Below, in pieces: positions 42,662-51,597 of a stretch of 64,000 bases of DNA. The notes below the pieces were generated by a model. It was given only the letters and a program-made list of their open reading frames with translations, ran no database searches and was not told where the DNA came from. The translations under genes were made by a program, and so were the position numbers. Position 1 is the first letter of the stretch. Each line of letters starts with the position of its first letter. Origin of the DNA: Treponema sp. UBA4873. GTDB taxonomy: Bacteria; Spirochaetota; Spirochaetia; Treponematales; Treponemataceae. The DNA lies in assembly GCA_002399405.1 (NCBI GenBank), contig DHDP01000018.1:311339-375338 (forward strand). Direction: 5' to 3'.

Positions 42662-43171
42662 ATGACTTCTTTCATACAATCGGTTTATGCGGCGTTTATC
42701 TCGTTCCCCGCCGCGGCGCAGGTATTTATACTGATAGTTCTGTCGGTTCTTCTGCTCGTTGCCGTGTTTTTTATCGGGAAAAATGCCGGACGGCATTTTG
42801 AGCGGCGCATAAACGAGGAAAATATACGCCTTATACGAAGCGACGCAGTAAAGCGTTCGCGCGCGGTGCTCGGCGGACAGATGGTCGAGCAGGTCGCGCC
42901 GTTTCTGCCCGGGTTTCCGTGCAATCCCGCCGACGTGCGTTTCGTCGGCAAGCCCGTCGATTTTATCGGTTTTCCCGGAGCAGCAGAAGGGAAACCTGTT
43001 GATGAAGTGCTGTTTATTGAAGTAAAGACGGGAGTGTCCGCCCTTTCAAGACGGGAACGGGAAATAAAGGACGCGGTGAAAGCCGGCCGCGTGCGTTACG
43101 TCGAATACCGCGAACCGGAAGCGGCGGGCGACGAAATAGTGTCGATTGCGGACGTATCGCCCGCGAGGTAG
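42662..43171 (+). CDS. Membrane-anchored Holliday junction resolvase-related endonuclease (PF10107 type)
   Basis: A 169-residue protein with one N-terminal membrane helix (about 15-40) and a restriction-like nuclease domain. The family signature is SRAVLGGQMVEQVAPFLP, then DFIGF, then VLFIEVKTG, giving the D-(E)-ExK nuclease pattern, followed by REIKDAVKAGRVRYVEY. Related proteins are annotated as Holliday junction resolvase-like, but activity is unproven. No ribosome site is seen before the ATG. Its last 76 bases overlap the 3' end of the GGDEF/EAL gene on the other strand. It is divergent from the OmpA-like gene. Confidence 0.85.
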   Translation: MTSFIQSVYAAFISFPAAAQVFILIVLSVLLLVAVFFIGKNAGRHFERRINEENIRLIRSDAVKRSRAVLGGQMVEQVAPFLPGFPCNPADVRFVGKPVDFIGFPGAAEGKPVDEVLFIEVKTGVSALSRREREIKDAVKAGRVRYVEYREPEAAGDEIVSIADVSPAR

Positions 43172-44796
43172 GCTTCACACCTGTCCGCGCACATCGGTTT
43201 TCCGCGGAGATATCCCTGTACGATTCTGCAGTTGAATTTTTCAAGAAGCGTAAGCTGCGATGCGTTTTCGACGCCTTCCGCAATCGTATCAAGTCCCATC
43301 TTCGAGACCATATTAATAATCGAATTCGTGATGTTCGCCTGAATGCCGTCGGAAGCGGTTATATCGTTTATGAACGATTTGTCTATTTTGAGCGTATCGA
43401 GCGGCAGCATCTGCAGATAGCTGAGCGACGAATATCCGGTGCCGAAGTCGTCGAGCGAAACGCGGAGTCCCATATTCTTGACGTATGCGAGCGTCTGAAC
43501 GGCCATGCGCATATTGTCTATCATGACGCCTTCCGTGATTTCTATTTCGACTGTATCGGGCGAAATATCGTATTTACTTAACGTGTCCGCAAGACTGGGG
43601 AGGAAATCGTCGTGTTTCATTTGAACCGGAGAAACATTCACCGACATAATTCCTTTGAAGCCGTATTTTGTCTGCCAGTACTTGAGTTTCTCAAACGCCG
43701 TGTTGAGTACCCATTTGCCTATCGGAACAATGAGACCGCATTCCTCGGCGAGCGGTATGAATGTTGCAGGAGGAATATTTCCCGCTTCATCGTCGTGCCA
43801 TCGTATGAGCGTCTCGAATCCCCTGAGTTCACCTGTCTTAATATCGAACTGCGGCTGGTAATACTGTTCGAAGCTGCTCGAAAGAACTGCAGTCGTGAGT
43901 TTTGCCTGCATCGACATTTTCTGCAGGAACAGTTTCTGCATGTCGATTTCGAAATTAACAAATCTGTTTTTTCCCTGCTGCTTCGCCGTGTGAACGGCCA
44001 TATCCGCGAAACGCAACAGCTCGCCGTCCTGTTCCGAGTCGTCGGGAAAAACCGCAATGCCGCCCGAAATGCTTATATTCGCGTTGCAGAACGCTTCGAA
44101 TATCGTATCCGTTATATTAATTATGGAATCCGAACTTTTCTCGTTTTCGAGCAGCAGCATGAACTCGTCTCCGCCCATGCTGAACAGTTCGATGTTCTCA
44201 TTGACGAAATTCCGCAGCACGTCGGCGACACGCTTTATGAGCGCATCTCCCGCAGCCTGTCCGTTCACATCGTTTACGTTCTTAAGATTGTCGATATCGA
44301 GCGACAGGATTCCGAACTTGGTCTCCGTGTACCGCGCGGTATCGATCGCCATTTCGAGCGCATCCTTGAGACAGTTTCGGTTGGGAAGGTGCGTCAGCAC
44401 GTCGTGATATGCTATATCCCGGAGTTCCTGCGAATGGTGTTTTTCTTTCGTAATGTCGGTAAGCATGACAACGATATATCCGCTGTCGTCGGTCCGTTCC
44501 ATTTCAATATGGAACCATGCTTTGTTTACAGGTGAATAGCATGTGGTCTCGCTTTTCAGGCCGTCCATTGCTGTTTTTACACCCATTTTGAACCAGGGAA
44601 TATCCTGGCTTATTTTCGACTTGAACTGCGAGAACAGCAGGCTTTCGCTTACGACGTAATTTGCTGCTCTGCTGAACGCTTCGTTTTGAAAAGTCACATG
44701 GAAATCTATTATTTGTTTTTCCGAATCCAGAACAGGTTCCGCCACAAGCACAGGTGAAGAAATCGCATTGATGATATTTTTAAAGTTGAAGTTCAT
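43096..44796 (-). CDS. PAS-GGDEF-EAL cyclic-di-GMP signalling protein
   Basis: A 566-residue cytosolic protein. I start it at ATG 44796, because the longer frame from 44832 begins inside a perfect promoter. Residues 1-120 look like a PAS sensor. The GGDEF domain has an intact SMGGDEF but no RxxD inhibitory site before it. The EAL domain has ETLIRW (E in ExL), NVSPVQM, EITEGV, DDFGTGYSSL, LKIDKSFI and EGVEN, so the phosphodiesterase metal ligands all look intact. It can plausibly make or break cyclic-di-GMP. The start of transcription is about 9 bases before the ATG, so the leader is very short. Confidence 0.93.
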   Translation of the reverse strand: MNFNFKNIINAISSPVLVAEPVLDSEKQIIDFHVTFQNEAFSRAANYVVSESLLFSQFKSKISQDIPWFKMGVKTAMDGLKSETTCYSPVNKAWFHIEMERTDDSGYIVVMLTDITKEKHHSQELRDIAYHDVLTHLPNRNCLKDALEMAIDTARYTETKFGILSLDIDNLKNVNDVNGQAAGDALIKRVADVLRNFVNENIELFSMGGDEFMLLLENEKSSDSIINITDTIFEAFCNANISISGGIAVFPDDSEQDGELLRFADMAVHTAKQQGKNRFVNFEIDMQKLFLQKMSMQAKLTTAVLSSSFEQYYQPQFDIKTGELRGFETLIRWHDDEAGNIPPATFIPLAEECGLIVPIGKWVLNTAFEKLKYWQTKYGFKGIMSVNVSPVQMKHDDFLPSLADTLSKYDISPDTVEIEITEGVMIDNMRMAVQTLAYVKNMGLRVSLDDFGTGYSSLSYLQMLPLDTLKIDKSFINDITASDGIQANITNSIINMVSKMGLDTIAEGVENASQLTLLEKFNCRIVQGYLRGKPMCADRCEAYLAGDTSAIDTISSPAASGSRYST

Positions 44797-44811
44797 AATT
44801 AGGTAGTCCCT

Positions 44812-44840
44812 ATTATAAAGTACAATCATCACTTTGTCAA
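44812..44840 (-). promoter_or_regulatory. Consensus promoter of the GGDEF/EAL gene
   Basis: On the minus strand TTGACA (44840-44835), exactly 17 bases, TATAAT (44817-44812). Both hexamers are perfect. The first two T of the -35 are the end of the U-tract of the potD terminator. Transcription should begin near 44805. Confidence 0.85.
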
Positions 44841-44887
44841 AAAAAACGGACTTTTATGACAATGCATTAATATATCATAAAAGTCCG
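44839..44887 (-). terminator. Terminator of the potABCD operon
   Basis: On the minus strand CGGACTTTTATGA (44887-44875) pairs perfectly over 13 bases with TCATAAAAGTCCG (44859-44847), then eight T (44846-44839). The run continues directly into the TTGACA of the next promoter. Confidence 0.93.
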
Positions 44888-44911
44888 CTTATTAATAATA
44901 AAAACTCCGTA

Positions 44912-45982
44912 TCAGTCGGCTGTAAAGCGGATGTCCTGCCAGAGTTCGTTGTATTTCTCAAGTCCCTCGCCGACGTCCATCTTAAGTTCGCAGTTGTTCA
45001 TTTCCTCCGCTTTGTACATCGGAGTCGTTTTCATGTACTGCGCTGCGTCTGTATTGACGAACGACGGGAACCTGAACGCGTCGAGGAACTGCGCATACAC
45101 TTCCGGCTCATGGATGAAGTTGATGAATTTCATTGCAAGATCGTAATGTTTCGCATCCTTGAGTATGACCATGGAATCGATGTACATCGGGCCGCCTTCT
45201 TTCGGAATGAAGAAGTCTATCATATCCGCCTGCTTGTCTTCAGGAACTTCTCCGTACACCACTTCGGCATAGCCCTGGCACACCCAGAAATCTCCGGAAG
45301 CGAACGATTTCCCGAATCCTTCCGCGTCGAATTTAACAAGATTCGGTTTCCAGCTGTTGATGATGAGATCCGCGGCCGATTTCAGCTCCCCGTCTTCGAG
45401 AGAATTGACCGAGTGTCCCTGATACTTGAGCGCGTCTCCCATGACTTCGCGCATGTCGTCCATCATCGAGGCGTGTCCCTTAATCCGCGGGTCCGCGAAG
45501 ATATTCCAGCTTTTGTCGTAGTTCGAGAGCTTCTGTTTGTTGACTGCGATGCCGGCTGCGCCCATATAATACGGGACACAGTATTTCATGGTCGGATCGT
45601 ACGTCGCTTTTTCGAGAACCGCCGGATTGATGTATTTCTTATTCTCAAACTGATTCTGGTCGATTTCCTTAAGCATTCCCTGATTGATCATGATTGAAGC
45701 GTAATCCTGGGACGGAAACGTGATGTCGTATCCCGTCGCACCGGCCTTGAGTTTCGCATACATGACTTCGTTCGAATCGAACGTATCCACTTTTACCGTA
45801 CAGTTGTATTTCTGCTCGAACTCTTTAAGCACCTCATCGGGAGTATAGTATGTCCAGTTGAACAGATACAATGTACCGGATGCAGATTCTTCAGTACCGC
45901 CGCTTTTCTTTGAGCACGACGATAAAGCCAGAGCGCCGCAGAGCACTGCCGCGGCTGCAATCGTAATATTGATTTTCTTCAT
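44912..45982 (-). CDS. potD: Spermidine/putrescine ABC transporter binding lipoprotein PotD
   Basis: A 356-residue polyamine-binding protein, lipid-anchored at C23 (LALSSCSKK). The N-terminal lobe begins LYLFNWTYYTPDEVLKEFE, a signature of PotD-type proteins, and DITFPSQDYASIMINQGML and the WNIFADP segments follow. It is the last gene of potABCD. A hairpin in the 59-base gap after potC may set its expression apart. The ligand is inferred from family and neighbours: spermidine or putrescine. Confidence 0.93.
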   Translation of the reverse strand: MKKINITIAAAAVLCGALALSSCSKKSGGTEESASGTLYLFNWTYYTPDEVLKEFEQKYNCTVKVDTFDSNEVMYAKLKAGATGYDITFPSQDYASIMINQGMLKEIDQNQFENKKYINPAVLEKATYDPTMKYCVPYYMGAAGIAVNKQKLSNYDKSWNIFADPRIKGHASMMDDMREVMGDALKYQGHSVNSLEDGELKSAADLIINSWKPNLVKFDAEGFGKSFASGDFWVCQGYAEVVYGEVPEDKQADMIDFFIPKEGGPMYIDSMVILKDAKHYDLAMKFINFIHEPEVYAQFLDAFRFPSFVNTDAAQYMKTTPMYKAEEMNNCELKMDVGEGLEKYNELWQDIRFTAD

Positions 45983-46012
45983 TTCTATCCTCTTCCCTGC
46001 TTAAGATAAAGG

Positions 46013-46026
46013 CCCGCAGACGCGGG
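46013..46026 (-). other. Intercistronic hairpin between potC and potD
   Basis: CCCGC-AGAC-GCGGG on the plus strand. On the transcript it is followed by CCTTTA. It is short but GC-rich and may shield the distal potD part of the message. Confidence 0.45.
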
Positions 46027-46041
46027 TCTTGTAAACAAAAA

Positions 46042-46914
46042 TCAGTGCGACGCCGCGAACGTCTTGAGCCCTTTCCGCATGATGAACGCAAGAAGACACG
46101 TCGCCGTAATCATTACGCATGAAAGCGAGTTGATTACCGGAGACACGCCGAAGCGGATCATGGAATAGACGTAGAGCGGCAGCGTCGTCGACCCCGGGCC
46201 CGCGACGAAGAACGTGATGACGAAATCTTCGAGCGACATCGTGATCGCCATGAGGAAACCGGAAACGATTCCCGGCATCAGCGACGGCACGATTACTTTA
46301 ACGAGCGTCTGTGCGTCAGTCGCGCCAAGGTCGTGGGCGGCTTCGATGATGGAGAAATCGAACTCGTCGAGGCGCGCTTTCACCATAAGAAACACGAACG
46401 GCAGACAGAATGTCGTGTGCGCCGCAAAAATTGTGAAGAGGCTGAGCGGCATTCGTATCCCGCTGAAAAAAATCAGCATGGAGATGCCTACTATTACTTC
46501 GGGGAGAACCATCGGAAGATAGGTGATGGCTTCGATGAAGCGGCGTCCTCCGAATTTGTACCAGTTGCATCCGATGGCGGCGAGCGACCCGAGCAGCGTG
46601 GACACAGCCGCGGACGTGAATGCGACTATCAGGCTGTTGAGCAGCGCTTCCCACAGCGGCTCTGACTCGAAAATGAGTTTCCGGTACCAGATGAGCGACG
46701 GACGCGTGAACTCCGCACCTTTGCTTTCGTTGAACGAATAAATGATGATTACGAAGAGCGGAATGAACAGAAACAGAAGCGTAAGTACGAGTACCGTCTT
46801 CGACAGCGAGAATACCGGCGCGTGTTTTTTCCAGCTTTTTTTTGCATGTCGCGCGGGCTCCTCCATTTTTTTCTTACCGAGTGCAGGAAACAAAAAGAAA
46901 AACAGGTTGTTCAC
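46042..46914 (-). CDS. potC: Spermidine/putrescine ABC transporter permease PotC
   Basis: A 290-residue inner-membrane permease with six helices. It begins with GTG that overlaps the potB stop (GTGA). The first about 40 residues are a hydrophobic/basic extension before the usual first helix (VLTLLFLFIPLFVIIIYSF), longer than E. coli PotC. The EAA loop is IIEAAHDLGATDAQTLVKVIVPSL. An internal ATG at 46866 is an alternative start. It pairs with PotB. Confidence 0.92.
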   Translation of the reverse strand: MNNLFFFLFPALGKKKMEEPARHAKKSWKKHAPVFSLSKTVLVLTLLFLFIPLFVIIIYSFNESKGAEFTRPSLIWYRKLIFESEPLWEALLNSLIVAFTSAAVSTLLGSLAAIGCNWYKFGGRRFIEAITYLPMVLPEVIVGISMLIFFSGIRMPLSLFTIFAAHTTFCLPFVFLMVKARLDEFDFSIIEAAHDLGATDAQTLVKVIVPSLMPGIVSGFLMAITMSLEDFVITFFVAGPGSTTLPLYVYSMIRFGVSPVINSLSCVMITATCLLAFIMRKGLKTFAASH

Positions 46915-47834
46915 TTTTGTCCCCCTGTAACATAATTTTCCTCTTTATTCGAAACCGATTTCAATTTCGCATCGCTCTTGTTCGCGCGTGAAATCCACAG
47001 GATGCCGAAGACGCTCACGAACGTGATGACCATGGAAAAGGCGGCTGCGAGCGGCCAGTTGCGGGTCTTCTGCACCTGATCGACGATGATGTTTCCGAGC
47101 ATGTACGAATCCTTTCCGCCGACGAGCAGCGGCACCGTGTATGCGCCGAAAACTGGAATGAACGTAAAAATGACGGCCGTAATGATGCCGCTCTTAATGC
47201 CCGGTATGAGCACTTTGAACATCGACTGAGGTTTTGTTGCGCCGAGGTCGCGTGCGGCTTCGAGCAGCGAAAAATCGAATTTGTCGATCGACGTGAAAAT
47301 CGGCAGAATCGCGTACGGCAGATACATGTACACCGACACGAGAATGACAGCTCCCTGATTGTAGAGAAACTGAACGTAATTCTTCGTAATGTGCAGGCCC
47401 ATGAGCAGCTGATTCAGGATACCGTCGTTGTTAAGAATGGACATCCACGCAAATATGCGGATGAGCGAGTTCGTCCAGAACGGAATGATGACCAGAAACA
47501 GCAGTACTGTCTGATGCCTGCTTCGCGCCATGGCGTATCCGCAGGGGAGGGCGAGCAGAATCGTAATGAACGTCGAGACGACGGCTATCCTGAGCGTGCG
47601 CAGAACGAGGATGCCGTATTTCGGATTGAGCATCTGTTCGTACGCGCGGAGCGTGAACTGCGGTTCGACGCCTCCGTAAACGCCTTTTTTGAGGAAACTG
47701 TATATCGTAATGATGACGAGCGGAGCGATGAAAAAGACGATGAACCAGAGCCCCATAGGCCATGAGTACAATGCTCCCTGATTGATTTTATTTTTCCGTT
47801 GGGCAGCCGGCGGTCTCACATCTGTCTTTTTCAT
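46911..47834 (-). CDS. potB: Spermidine/putrescine ABC transporter permease PotB
   Basis: A 307-residue six-helix permease. ATG 47834 overlaps the potA stop (ATGA) and gives MKKTDVRPPAAQRKNK before the first helix; a longer frame from 47876 would run into potA. The EAA loop reads LLEAARDLGATKPQSMFKVLIP, and the PYAILPIFTSIDKFD segment is typical of PotB. The gene order A-B-C-D is the standard polyamine importer. Confidence 0.93.
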   Translation of the reverse strand: MKKTDVRPPAAQRKNKINQGALYSWPMGLWFIVFFIAPLVIITIYSFLKKGVYGGVEPQFTLRAYEQMLNPKYGILVLRTLRIAVVSTFITILLALPCGYAMARSRHQTVLLFLVIIPFWTNSLIRIFAWMSILNNDGILNQLLMGLHITKNYVQFLYNQGAVILVSVYMYLPYAILPIFTSIDKFDFSLLEAARDLGATKPQSMFKVLIPGIKSGIITAVIFTFIPVFGAYTVPLLVGGKDSYMLGNIIVDQVQKTRNWPLAAAFSMVITFVSVFGILWISRANKSDAKLKSVSNKEENYVTGGQK

Positions 47835-49021
47835 TTGTCTATATCCTCGACGATATATCCGTCGTCGGCAGACCACGAAACGTACACCTTATCCTTCCAC
47901 TGAATAACGGGACCGTTGTCGAGATAATCGGTATGCTGTTTGAAGACTTTGATGAGCGCGCCGTTTTCCAGCCGGACGTAGAATTTCGACTGAAATCCGG
48001 AATACACAGGTTCTTCAACGATGCCGCTGAAAACATTAATATCTGTCCGTCCGCCCGTTTCCGGCGGTTCTTTTGTAATTCTGATTTTTTCAGGTCTGAT
48101 TGTAAACGCTACTTTTTGATCTTTTGAAGTGTGGACATAGTCCGTGACCTGCATATAGCGGTCAAGACTTGCGGTCGCTGCCGTATCCGATGCGAGCGGC
48201 GCCTGTTTTCCCAGTGCCGGAACGGAGAGTGTGACCATGTAGTCGGGAGGCTTGCCGTTAGTTTCGTGAGGAACGCAGTCTGCAACCTGAGCTTCGAACA
48301 GATTCGTTTCGCCGATGAACTGCGCAACGAACTGCGTGGACGGACTTTCGTAAATCTCCGACGGAGTGCCGATCTGGAGCACGTGTCCGGCGTTCATAAC
48401 CGCAATGCGGTCGGAGACGGAGAGCGCTTCGCTCTGATCATGGGTAACATATATGAACGTAATACCGATTTTGTCGTGCAGATTGTCGAGGTCGATCAGC
48501 AGGTTCGCGCGGAGCTTCGCGTCGAGCGCGGAAAGCGGTTCGTCGAGAAGCAGAACTTTCGGCTCGTTGATGAGTGCACGCGCGATTGCGACGCGCTGCT
48601 TCTGTCCGCCTGAAAGCTGATTCGGCTTTTTATCGATATGGTCGTCGAGCTGGACAAGATGCACGTAGTACCGTACTTTTTCGTCGATCGTTTTTTTGTC
48701 GAGTTTTTTAAGACGGAGCGGGAATGCGACGTTTTCATACACGGTAAGATGCGGGAACAGCGCATACGTCTGGAAAACGGTATTCGAATGACGTTTATCC
48801 GGCGGTAACGGAATAACGTTCGTATCGTCGAACAGAACAGTTCCGCCGTCGGGAAACTCGAATCCTGCAATAATGCGGAGAAGTGTTGTTTTTCCGCATC
48901 CGGAAGGTCCAAGCAGCGAGAAAAATTCTCCCGGCTGGATCGTAATGCTGACGTCGTCCAGAGCGGTGAAATCACCGAACTTCTTGGAGACGTGATCGAT
49001 AGTAACCTGGCTCCCTTTCAA
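47831..49021 (-). CDS. potA: Spermidine/putrescine ABC transporter ATPase PotA
   Basis: A 396-residue ATPase that drives polyamine import. Walker A is GPSGCGKTT (38-46), the signature is LSGGQKQRVA (136-145), Walker B is LLLDEP (157-162), and a C-terminal TOBE-type regulatory part (about 250-396) follows. The only plausible start is TTG at 49021, with GAGG eight bases upstream; the residues after it fit the family N-terminus. The C-terminal part is longer than in E. coli PotA, owing to an insertion near residues 260-300. Confidence 0.94.
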   Translation of the reverse strand: MKGSQVTIDHVSKKFGDFTALDDVSITIQPGEFFSLLGPSGCGKTTLLRIIAGFEFPDGGTVLFDDTNVIPLPPDKRHSNTVFQTYALFPHLTVYENVAFPLRLKKLDKKTIDEKVRYYVHLVQLDDHIDKKPNQLSGGQKQRVAIARALINEPKVLLLDEPLSALDAKLRANLLIDLDNLHDKIGITFIYVTHDQSEALSVSDRIAVMNAGHVLQIGTPSEIYESPSTQFVAQFIGETNLFEAQVADCVPHETNGKPPDYMVTLSVPALGKQAPLASDTAATASLDRYMQVTDYVHTSKDQKVAFTIRPEKIRITKEPPETGGRTDINVFSGIVEEPVYSGFQSKFYVRLENGALIKVFKQHTDYLDNGPVIQWKDKVYVSWSADDGYIVEDIDK

Positions 49022-49035
49022 TTCAAGAACCTCGT

Positions 49036-49068
49036 AAAAAATGATAGAACCGCGCAGAAGGCGGTTCT
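49036..49068 (-). promoter_or_regulatory. Leader hairpin with U-run upstream of potA
   Basis: AGAACCGC (minus strand, 49068-49061) pairs with GCGGTTCT (49053-49046), then four bases and six T (49041-49036). It lies in the potA leader, 15 bases before the start codon. It could be an attenuator or a terminator for transcripts entering from upstream. A TTGACA at about 49122-49127 on the same strand may be the -35, but no clear -10 was found at the normal distance. Confidence 0.45.
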
Positions 49069-49168
49069 CTTATGAAGTTACATTATGTAAGGGATACATT
49101 GCTGTTAATCGGCGGATTTGTCAATAGTTTTGCTGAACAATACATGATTTTTTTATACCCCCGGCAGG

Positions 49169-49501
49169 TCACAGCATGCGCGAAAGAATCATGTAGACGA
49201 TTGTTCCGCCGAAGATACTTATCATAGGGTTGCGTCTCCATAGGTGCAGAACAGTAGTGAACGCAAGCGCCGTGAACGACGGGAGACCCCACGGCTTCGA
49301 CTCAAACCTGATGTCCTTGAGGCAGTAGACGACGAGGATCGCCATGACCATCGGCGGAATGTATTTTTCTATAAAGCATATGATGCGCGGCGGATTGCGG
49401 CGCGAGAACAGCAGAAACGGAAACGCCCGCGTTGCAAGGATCACGAGCGCGGAGACAAATACTGCGGAGAGCACCGCCGCAAGTGTGAGCTGTGAGTTCA
49501 T
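49169..49501 (-). CDS. azlD: Branched-chain amino acid exporter small subunit AzlD
   Basis: A 110-residue membrane protein with about four hydrophobic segments of the AzlD family, which works with AzlC in export of branched-chain amino acids or analogues. The ATG overlaps the azlC stop (ATGA). Seen are RAFPFLLFSRRNPPRIICFIEKYIPP in the middle, typical of the family, and a C-terminal RNPMISIFGGTIVYMILSR segment. Confidence 0.88.
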   Translation of the reverse strand: MNSQLTLAAVLSAVFVSALVILATRAFPFLLFSRRNPPRIICFIEKYIPPMVMAILVVYCLKDIRFESKPWGLPSFTALAFTTVLHLWRRNPMISIFGGTIVYMILSRML

Positions 49502-50220
49502 TTCCGCACCTCCGCGTCAGAGGTTTTGCCGAAGCTGCGGCCCCGTATGAGGATGAGCGCCGCAATGCCGAACGCAAGCGCCGCAATGAGAATATTCCCC
49601 GACGGCATGACGCCGAAGCGTGCGAGCAGAACGGCCGCGACGGCCGCAGCCGCTCCGATTACCGGCGGCAGAAAATCGCGCGATTTTTCGAGCTGTTCAA
49701 TCAGCAGCACGGCGAACAGAGCGGTGAGGGCAAAATCGACGCCCGTTAAGGAAAACGGGATGAGTTTGCCCGCCGCGGCTCCTATTGCGCTGCCTGCGAT
49801 CCAGTATGCCTGATCGAGCAGCGCAATAGTGCCGTAGTATTTCCCCGCATCGGCACCTTCCGGCACGTCGCAGCCCGTGAGAATGGAGTACGTTTCGTCG
49901 GTAAGCGCGAAGATAAGATACGGTTTCCATTTTCCGACGTTTTTGAATTTTGTTATGAGCGAAAGCCCGTATACGATGTGCCTGATGTTCACAAGCAGCT
50001 CGGTGAGCGCTATGGTGCCGAGCGACGCGCCTGCCGCAAAAAGTCCCACGGCAATATACTGCCCCGCGCCAGCGTACATCACTGCGCTCATGACGGGAGC
50101 AACCCATGCAGGATAGCCTGCGTTTACGATTATGAGGCCGAACGGAATGCCTATTGCAATATATCCGAAAAAGACGGGCAGCGTCGTCTTCACTGCCGAT
50201 GTAAAATACGCTTTATTCAT
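49498..50220 (-). CDS. azlC: Branched-chain amino acid exporter AzlC
   Basis: A 240-residue inner-membrane protein with seven to eight hydrophobic segments. I start it at ATG 50220 (MNKAYFTSAVK) because AGGA is at the right distance and the frame upstream is AT-rich with no site. Family motifs are GIPFGLIIVNAGYPAW, SAVMYAGAGQY, ELLVNIRHIVYGLSL, and FALTDETYSI. Together with AzlD it should export branched-chain amino acids. Confidence 0.92.
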   Translation of the reverse strand: MNKAYFTSAVKTTLPVFFGYIAIGIPFGLIIVNAGYPAWVAPVMSAVMYAGAGQYIAVGLFAAGASLGTIALTELLVNIRHIVYGLSLITKFKNVGKWKPYLIFALTDETYSILTGCDVPEGADAGKYYGTIALLDQAYWIAGSAIGAAAGKLIPFSLTGVDFALTALFAVLLIEQLEKSRDFLPPVIGAAAAVAAVLLARFGVMPSGNILIAALAFGIAALILIRGRSFGKTSDAEVRK

Positions 50221-50280
50221 TTTAGTCCTGTTTATTTTTTTTATTATATATGTTTGTATTTCAAGAGTCAAAGACGGCAC

Positions 50281-51495
50281 TCAGGAACGTACCTTTGCCT
50301 GCTTATTGCATAAAGTAAAGTCTTTTTTTTCAGGTTTTATAGCCTTTGCCAGAATCAGGGCTAATTTTGCGGAGGCAGGTCCTATCATCTCGTACAAAAC
50401 CGACGAAGAAAGAATAATTACTGAAAGCAGAGAGCCCATGGCTGCGGGCAGTATCCGCTGTCCCAGAACGGCAAGACCGATGGAAACACCTGCCTGAGGT
50501 ATCAGCGCAAGACCGAGGTAATTACGGATTTCCGAAGGTGCTTTTGTTGCGATCGATCCGACAAACGCTCCGGCATATTTACCGATTATGCGTACGAAAA
50601 AGTATGCAATACCTATTATGCCGGCCGTACGGAGGGATGTTATATCAAGGCTCATTCCTGAATGGACAAAAAAGAGTATGAAAAAAGGCTGAGCGAAACT
50701 ATTTATCTGTCTGAACATTTTTTTGTCGTGGTTTTTATTTGCATAGACGGTTCCGAAAGCCATACAGGAAAGCAGAGGGGATACGTCAAGTGAATCGCAA
50801 ATGCCGGTTATAAGCAGAATACACAGGAGCGCAAGAATCAGTCTGTCGAAGTTCGAACTCTTTTCCGTGATAATTTTGCAGAATATCCACCCGAAAAGAC
50901 CGCTCGTAACTATCGTCAGCAGATTCAGGGCAATCGGATACAGGAATACTCCGGGATTAAGACGAACACCTGAATTCAGCGTTTGTGCAACGGCGGTACA
51001 TAGACTGAAGGCGATCAGAGCAACGGCATCATCAAGAGCGACAACCTGAAGAAGCGTAGTGACGAACGTTCCCTTTGCTTTATATTGCCGTATAGTCATA
51101 ATGGTAGAGGCCGGAGCCGTTGCACTGCCGGTTGCACCAAGTATGAGCGCAAACGAAACCGGAAGATGAAAAGCAAAAATCATCAGGATAGAAACTGCGG
51201 CCGCGGCAACAAGGGCCTCACAGAACGTGAGAAAAATAATGCGTGATCCGCTTTCCCTCAAAGATGACAGCTTCAGATATTTCCCGACACCGAATGCAAT
51301 AAAAGCAAGCGCTATATCGGAAACGAAATCCATTCCATCTATAATCGTTTGAGGAATAAGATGCAGGCAGAACGGACCTATCAAAATGCCCGAAAGTATA
51401 TATCCGGTAACATTCGGCAGCCGGAACAGATGCATAATTTTTGCCATAGCGAATCCCGCAAACAGTAACAGGGCAAGGCCGGTAACAACGTTCAT
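50281..51495 (-). CDS. Cation/proton antiporter (CPA2, Na+/H+ exchanger family)
   Basis: A 404-residue membrane protein with about 12 helices. Motifs of the monovalent cation/proton antiporter fold are present: NVTGYILSGILIGP near the start, GATGSATAPAST and ALDDAVALIAFSL (with the D-D pair). There is no cytosolic TrkA domain, so it is a short form. AGGAGG precedes the ATG. It is divergent from a LysR regulator 102 bases away, which may control it. Whether it moves Na+ or K+ is not clear. Confidence 0.9.
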   Translation of the reverse strand: MNVVTGLALLLFAGFAMAKIMHLFRLPNVTGYILSGILIGPFCLHLIPQTIIDGMDFVSDIALAFIAFGVGKYLKLSSLRESGSRIIFLTFCEALVAAAAVSILMIFAFHLPVSFALILGATGSATAPASTIMTIRQYKAKGTFVTTLLQVVALDDAVALIAFSLCTAVAQTLNSGVRLNPGVFLYPIALNLLTIVTSGLFGWIFCKIITEKSSNFDRLILALLCILLITGICDSLDVSPLLSCMAFGTVYANKNHDKKMFRQINSFAQPFFILFFVHSGMSLDITSLRTAGIIGIAYFFVRIIGKYAGAFVGSIATKAPSEIRNYLGLALIPQAGVSIGLAVLGQRILPAAMGSLLSVIILSSSVLYEMIGPASAKLALILAKAIKPEKKDFTLCNKQAKVRS

Positions 51496-51597
51496 AACAA
51501 CCTCCTGATAAATCCTCTTGATAATACTTGTTGTATCATATAAAGTAAAATTATATTATTTTTTGCCGGTATTAATTTTTTTTATAAGGATGATGTC

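Noticed and set aside
44797..44832. Upstream ATG for the GGDEF/EAL protein
   Set aside because: It lies within the spacer of a perfect promoter, so it cannot be on the transcript from that promoter.
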